A stretch of 45,161 bases of DNA from NCBI GenBank assembly GCA_900753305.1, contig CAADYR010000139.1:1-45161 (forward strand), in the 5' to 3' direction. The translations under genes and the position numbers were made by a program. The stretch is from Lachnospiraceae bacterium (GTDB taxonomy: Bacteria; Bacillota; Clostridia; Lachnospirales; Lachnospiraceae). Positions 41,967 through 45,161 of this stretch are shown here, in pieces (position 1 is the first letter of the stretch; every line of letters begins with the position of its first letter). The notes below the pieces were generated by a model, which saw nothing but the letters and a program-made list of their open reading frames with translations, was not told the origin of the DNA and searched no databases.

Positions 41967-42959
41967 TTATTTATATACTAAGCCAAACGTCATAGTAGGT
42001 TTATCTGTTTCATATGTTAAAGTTGCCGGATTAGAATCAAGATCATCAAAGAAATAAACCTGACCGTTTCCAATGCCGATCAAACGATAAGTGGTTCCAA
42101 GATTTCGGTATTTACTGGGAATATCAATGACATACCTGTATGTGCGGTCAGTCTGAGATACTTCTTTATTATTTTTGGTTACGTTAACTCTCAATGCACA
42201 GGCAAATTGATAGTCCTCAATAAATGCAGAAAATACTTCGTAACATGCCTTACCCTGATATCTCATCTGACCAGTTACAACATAAGAAGGATCTACATTA
42301 TCAGGAGCCATATAGCACAGTCTGGTTACGACATTTCCATTTCCATTTGCTTCTACATTATTCCATGGTGCATTACTGTCTGTTGCATAATACACAAGAG
42401 GAATTGTAGGATTTGTCATTGTCTGGAATGCATCGGCCTGTGCTTTGGTATCCATAATATAACATGCACCATTGCTGTTTGTCTGTGCGAAAGCAGCAAT
42501 GCTGTCAAGGCTGGTAAAAGGAATAGAGCCAATCATTTGTGTCGTTACACCAGTATCAGAAATTCTAAATATAGGTTTGTAGGCAATTTTAGAAAATGCT
42601 GTAATATCTTCAATAAAAGTGCTGGTGCCCATAATAATACGGTTTACAGTACTCATATTGGCAAATGCATATGCACCAATGGAAGTAATCGTGCTGTCAA
42701 TTCTAATTGCAGATACGCTCTTGGTTCTCCAGGGACGTTCATTTAAAGACCAGTAATCATAGCTTGGAATTGCACCGGTTCCGGTTACGTGCAGAGTATC
42801 GCCTTCTACTTTTAATACAACATCAGTGCCGTCTAAATAGTAACAATTATCTCCAGGTACAGTCCAGGTTTCTCCTTTTGCTTCAACAATTGTTGATGGA
42901 ATTGTGCAAGCAGATAAGACCATTGCAAGAGTTAATGCCAGTATCTTATGAATTTTCAT
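41967..42959 (-). CDS. Secreted or lipid-anchored BspA/LRR_5-like protein
   Basis: A 330-residue exported protein. The N-terminus has a signal peptide with a possible lipobox (VLSAC, Cys18). Residues 25-120 contain features of Treponema/Bacteroides BspA-type leucine-rich repeats (LHVTGTGAIPSY, ITSIGAYAFANMSTVNRII). The rest shows no repeats and may be a separate beta-rich domain. AAGGAGAA precedes the ATG and it has its own promoter (42996-43024). Role in adhesion or surface recognition is inferred. Confidence 0.7.
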   Translation of the reverse strand: MKIHKILALTLAMVLSACTIPSTIVEAKGETWTVPGDNCYYLDGTDVVLKVEGDTLHVTGTGAIPSYDYWSLNERPWRTKSVSAIRIDSTITSIGAYAFANMSTVNRIIMGTSTFIEDITAFSKIAYKPIFRISDTGVTTQMIGSIPFTSLDSIAAFAQTNSNGACYIMDTKAQADAFQTMTNPTIPLVYYATDSNAPWNNVEANGNGNVVTRLCYMAPDNVDPSYVVTGQMRYQGKACYEVFSAFIEDYQFACALRVNVTKNNKEVSQTDRTYRYVIDIPSKYRNLGTTYRLIGIGNGQVYFFDDLDSNPATLTYETDKPTMTFGLVYK

Positions 42960-42995
42960 AGAGTTCTCCTTTCATATGAACATAGATTTGTAATA

Positions 42996-43024
42996 AGTAT
43001 AAAATTTTTGGCTCGCATAGTCAA
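42996..43024 (-). promoter_or_regulatory. Promoter of the LRR-like protein gene
   Basis: On the minus strand TTGACT (43019-43024), 17 bp, TATACT (42996-43001). It lies 36 bp before the start codon. Confidence 0.75.
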
Positions 43025-43067
43025 TCTAATTGGCTAATTTTCTATATTTTTAAGACAAAAGCTAACA

Positions 43068-44264
43068 TTAATTTTGTGATTGCTGCAATGAATAGATGGT
43101 AATACCTGCACCGATTACTGTTACAATAGTTCCGATAGTGAGCATGGTAAATACACCAGATTCATCCAGTAAAATACCTCCCAGCAGACTGGAAAGTAAA
43201 TTGGCAATGGTAATCATGCCGGTTACAAATGCCTGTCCTTTAACAGCATCATTAGGAAGCATTACTTCATTAACATAGTGTACAGAGCCAGGAATAAATA
43301 CTGCAAAGGATAAAGACTGGAATACCATGGACAAATATAAGAGAAAAATATTTGTTGCAAATAAAGTAATCACAATCTTTATAATAAAGAAAACCGCCGA
43401 AGCCTGCAAAAGTTTACGGCAGCCAAATCGTTTCTGGAGTGTTGTAAAAAAAATCATGGCAGGAAGTTCCAATAATGCAGAAAAAGCCTGCAGGCTTCCT
43501 AAATCCTGACTGTTTCCATTTACATTAACAGTGATCTGGTATAGATAATTGTTGATCAATGTATGCCCAAAATACAATCCAAGTCCACCGATTAAAAAGA
43601 TAAAAAACATGCTATATTGATGGATAAAACCGCTTATTTGAAGTTTTTCAGAAGAGCGAGTGGATTTTGGAGATATTGGGGAAATGTTATGGCGGTAATT
43701 GTAATTTACTGCAGCTAGCAAAAGTATAATGCATCCACAGACAATAAGTGCGTAGAAAGGCAGTATATCGGGATTTGTCTGTTTAATGGCGATACCAAAA
43801 AAGAAACTGGCAGCAGAATAAAGTAAGGAGCCCATGCTTCGGGCAACACCAAAGTTCATTTTTACAGGTATTTTTTCCAGATAAAAATTCAGTGAATTTA
43901 CCAATGGCTGAATCAACATTTCTATAATACAGGCCAGAATAAAAACAACAGTTAAAAATATAGATTTATGCCCTGAAAGGATAATTTCAAGACAACAAAT
44001 GCCAAGAAGTAATACACATAAAACAGTAATTGCCGGCAGAGTTAGTCTCAGAGCCTTGTCGGCGAGTGCGGCAACATATTGCTGTAAAATGACAGAAGTA
44101 AGGAATCCGACAGCCAGAATGACACCAATTTGTGAATTAGTATATCCTTTATCTAAAAGATAGACGCTTGAAAAACCTAATATAATGCAATATAAGACCC
44201 AGTACAGACCTTGTATCAGGGCATATTCTGCATTTATTTTAAATTGCAGTAGATTGCGTTCCAT
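43068..44264 (-). CDS. Major facilitator superfamily transporter
   Basis: A 398-residue protein with twelve hydrophobic segments. The start at 44264 has AAAGGAG; the frame opens at 44300 without a site. The N-terminal YLLDKGYTNSQIGVILAVGF and the central-loop pattern resemble the MFS_1-like/LacY-related group (3-phenylpropionate or sugar permease type). There is no adjacent catabolic gene to point to a substrate. It is transcribed alone on the minus strand, divergent from niaR with about 190 bp between the genes and no clear operator. Confidence 0.85.
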   Translation of the reverse strand: MERNLLQFKINAEYALIQGLYWVLYCIILGFSSVYLLDKGYTNSQIGVILAVGFLTSVILQQYVAALADKALRLTLPAITVLCVLLLGICCLEIILSGHKSIFLTVVFILACIIEMLIQPLVNSLNFYLEKIPVKMNFGVARSMGSLLYSAASFFFGIAIKQTNPDILPFYALIVCGCIILLLAAVNYNYRHNISPISPKSTRSSEKLQISGFIHQYSMFFIFLIGGLGLYFGHTLINNYLYQITVNVNGNSQDLGSLQAFSALLELPAMIFFTTLQKRFGCRKLLQASAVFFIIKIVITLFATNIFLLYLSMVFQSLSFAVFIPGSVHYVNEVMLPNDAVKGQAFVTGMITIANLLSSLLGGILLDESGVFTMLTIGTIVTVIGAGITIYSLQQSQN

Positions 44265-44452
44265 ATATAAAACTCCTTTATATAATAACTTTATGTACAT
44301 CCTAGCACTTTTATCTGTCTAAATCTATGAAAATAAAAGCAGTTCATTATAAATATTAACAAAGAAAATATAGCACAAATCATGGATATTGGTGTAGACT
44401 ATGTATCGGGTAAATGTTGAATAATATGGCAATTGAAAGGCTGGTCTGAATC

Positions 44453-45007
44453 ATGACGGGAGAAGAAAGACGAAAGGCAATTATTGATATAATAAAGAAA
44501 TCTGCAAAACCGGTATCGGGAACGGCGTTGGCAAAGCAGTTCCAGGTAAGCAGGCAGATAATCGTACAGGATATTGCGCTGTTGAGAGCAGCAGATTACA
44601 ATATCTATTCTACGGCGCGAGGTTATCTGTTAATGCCTGAATTGCAAGAGGATAAACATAAAGAGACACATAAGAATGCAGATGCAATAACCAGAGTTTT
44701 TCATGTGTGCCATACGGATGAGCAGATGGAGGATGAACTGAATACCATTGTAGATATGGGCGGCAGAGTATTGGATGTATATGTGGAGCATGCGGTATAC
44801 GGTGCAATCAGAACTGATCTGCCAATTGCGTGCAGACGCCATGTACAGGAATTCATGGACAGTATTCATAATGGTAAATCAACACCACTCAAGAATCTGA
44901 CGGCAGGAGATCATTATCACACGGTAGAGGCTGATGATGAAGAGACTTTGGATTATATAGAAAAGGCTCTCAAAGAAAAGGGTTATCTGATTAATTCCTG
45001 GAAATGA
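44453..45007 (+). CDS. niaR: Nicotinate-responsive transcriptional repressor with HTH and 3H domains
   Basis: A 184-residue regulator: N-terminal HTH_11 domain (VSGTALAKQFQVSRQIIVQD) and a C-terminal 3H domain with three conserved His regions (VYVEHAVYGAI, RRHVQEFMD, AGDHYHTVEA). NiaR represses NAD biosynthesis or niacin uptake genes when niacin is present. No NAD genes are in the window, so targets lie elsewhere. The adjacent MFS gene is divergent, but I cannot identify a NiaR box in the spacer, so its regulation by NiaR is only possible. Confidence 0.92.
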   Translation: MTGEERRKAIIDIIKKSAKPVSGTALAKQFQVSRQIIVQDIALLRAADYNIYSTARGYLLMPELQEDKHKETHKNADAITRVFHVCHTDEQMEDELNTIVDMGGRVLDVYVEHAVYGAIRTDLPIACRRHVQEFMDSIHNGKSTPLKNLTAGDHYHTVEADDEETLDYIEKALKEKGYLINSWK

Positions 45008-45017
45008 TTTTTTCAAT

Positions 45018-45034
45018 ACACCCTGATTAAGAGT
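45018..45034. repeat. Copy of tRNA anticodon-region sequence (possible attachment-site scar)
   Basis: ACACCCTGATTAAGAGT at 45018-45034 shares ACACCCTGATTA, in the same orientation, with the tRNA gene at the window end (45150-45161). The remaining AAGAGT is what a lysine tRNA with CTT anticodon would show next, but that part of the tRNA is outside the window. It is not part of a second tRNA. Confidence 0.5.
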
Positions 45035-45123
45035 AATAAAATTATGATCAAATTTTGTATAGAAATACCAAGTACAAAAAAACACCGTCCCCGATGCCAA
45101 TGCATTGAAAACAGTGCTTTGAG

Positions 45124-45161
45124 TGCACCGCCAGGGGTTCGAACCCTGGACACCCTGATTA
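45124..45161 (-). tRNA. 3' half of a tRNA, probably tRNA-Lys (partial at window edge)
   Basis: The minus strand reads TAATCAGG (end of anticodon loop and stem), GTGTC (variable loop), CAGGG-TTCGAAC-CCCTG (perfect T arm), then GCGGTGC as 3' acceptor strand with discriminator A (45124). The visible loop ends U36-A37-A38. U36 means the anticodon reads codons starting with A, and the overall sequence fits lysine tRNA. The 5' half lies outside the window. Confidence 0.75.

Noticed and set aside
42207..42746. Long plus-strand open frame of 179 codons
   Set aside because: It is antisense to the LRR-like protein gene, which has a signal peptide, ribosome site and promoter; the plus-strand translation has the Cys/Ile/His-rich composition of a shadow frame.
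44265..44452. Possible NiaR box between the MFS gene and niaR
   Set aside because: A GTGTAGAC sequence is present near 44391, but I could not match it to a known NiaR consensus on both arms.
1..45161. CRISPR array, prophage or intact integrative element
   Set aside because: No regularly spaced repeats, cas genes, integrase or structural phage genes are seen in either strand.

Overview
The window looks like chromosomal DNA of a Lachnospiraceae-type gut anaerobe (Firmicutes, Clostridia). The basis is low-to-moderate GC, strong AGGAGG-type ribosome sites, a pflB/pflA formate pathway, a two-subunit iron-sulfur fumarase, an NiaR repressor, a CD1871A-type CXXC protein and an orphan MraY-like enzyme. 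No rRNA, CRISPR array or intact prophage is visible. I cannot name the species.

Left end (1-2755): a gene graveyard. It holds the tail of a DUF4143-type ATPase, an internally deleted YhcG/DUF1016 nuclease remnant, an IS4-type transposase cut just before its second catalytic Asp, a frameshifted Cys-rich protein, half a macro-domain gene and only the 3' end of a nagB-like deaminase gene. Intact nagA follows (2800-3966).

4025-8010: a divergent redox locus. On the minus strand lie a CD1871A-like CXXC peptide, a polyferredoxin-like membrane protein and a TlpA-like lipoprotein. On the plus strand lies an OmpR-type response regulator followed by a histidine kinase gene.

8191-18177: metabolism and housekeeping. 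pflB and pflA are followed by a DEDD exonuclease, a D,D-carboxypeptidase with a very basic tail (minus strand), trmB, and a GH88-DUF2264 carbohydrate pair. 18264-27957: a small membrane protein, tRNA-Pro(CGG), a ClC channel, a MocR regulator divergent from a heterodimeric ABC exporter pair, an MraY-like transferase and, convergent to it, an ABC-F ATPase.

28050-36564: first a 34-residue membrane peptide whose promoter region contains a near-perfect DtxR/IdeR-type iron box. Then comes a long co-directional run: ybaK, fumarase alpha and beta, dtd, an ABC exporter, a CPBP protease, a split ThrE exporter, a D-2-hydroxyacid dehydrogenase and an MgtC-like protein. 36633-40344: a TetR regulator, a DUF308 membrane protein, and a radical SAM gene overlapping a UPF0104 (LPG synthase/flippase-like) gene. 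40401-41907: an ECF sigma factor with an RsiV-like anti-sigma factor carrying a possible AHA signal-peptidase site. The right end holds an LRR-type secreted protein, an MFS transporter, niaR, and the 3' half of a tRNA (probably Lys) whose anticodon-region sequence is repeated about 130 bp away, like an attachment-site scar.

The best candidates for undescribed biology are the iron-box micropeptide, the radical SAM/UPF0104/DUF308 membrane module, the CXXC/polyferredoxin/TlpA relay and the basic-tailed carboxypeptidase.
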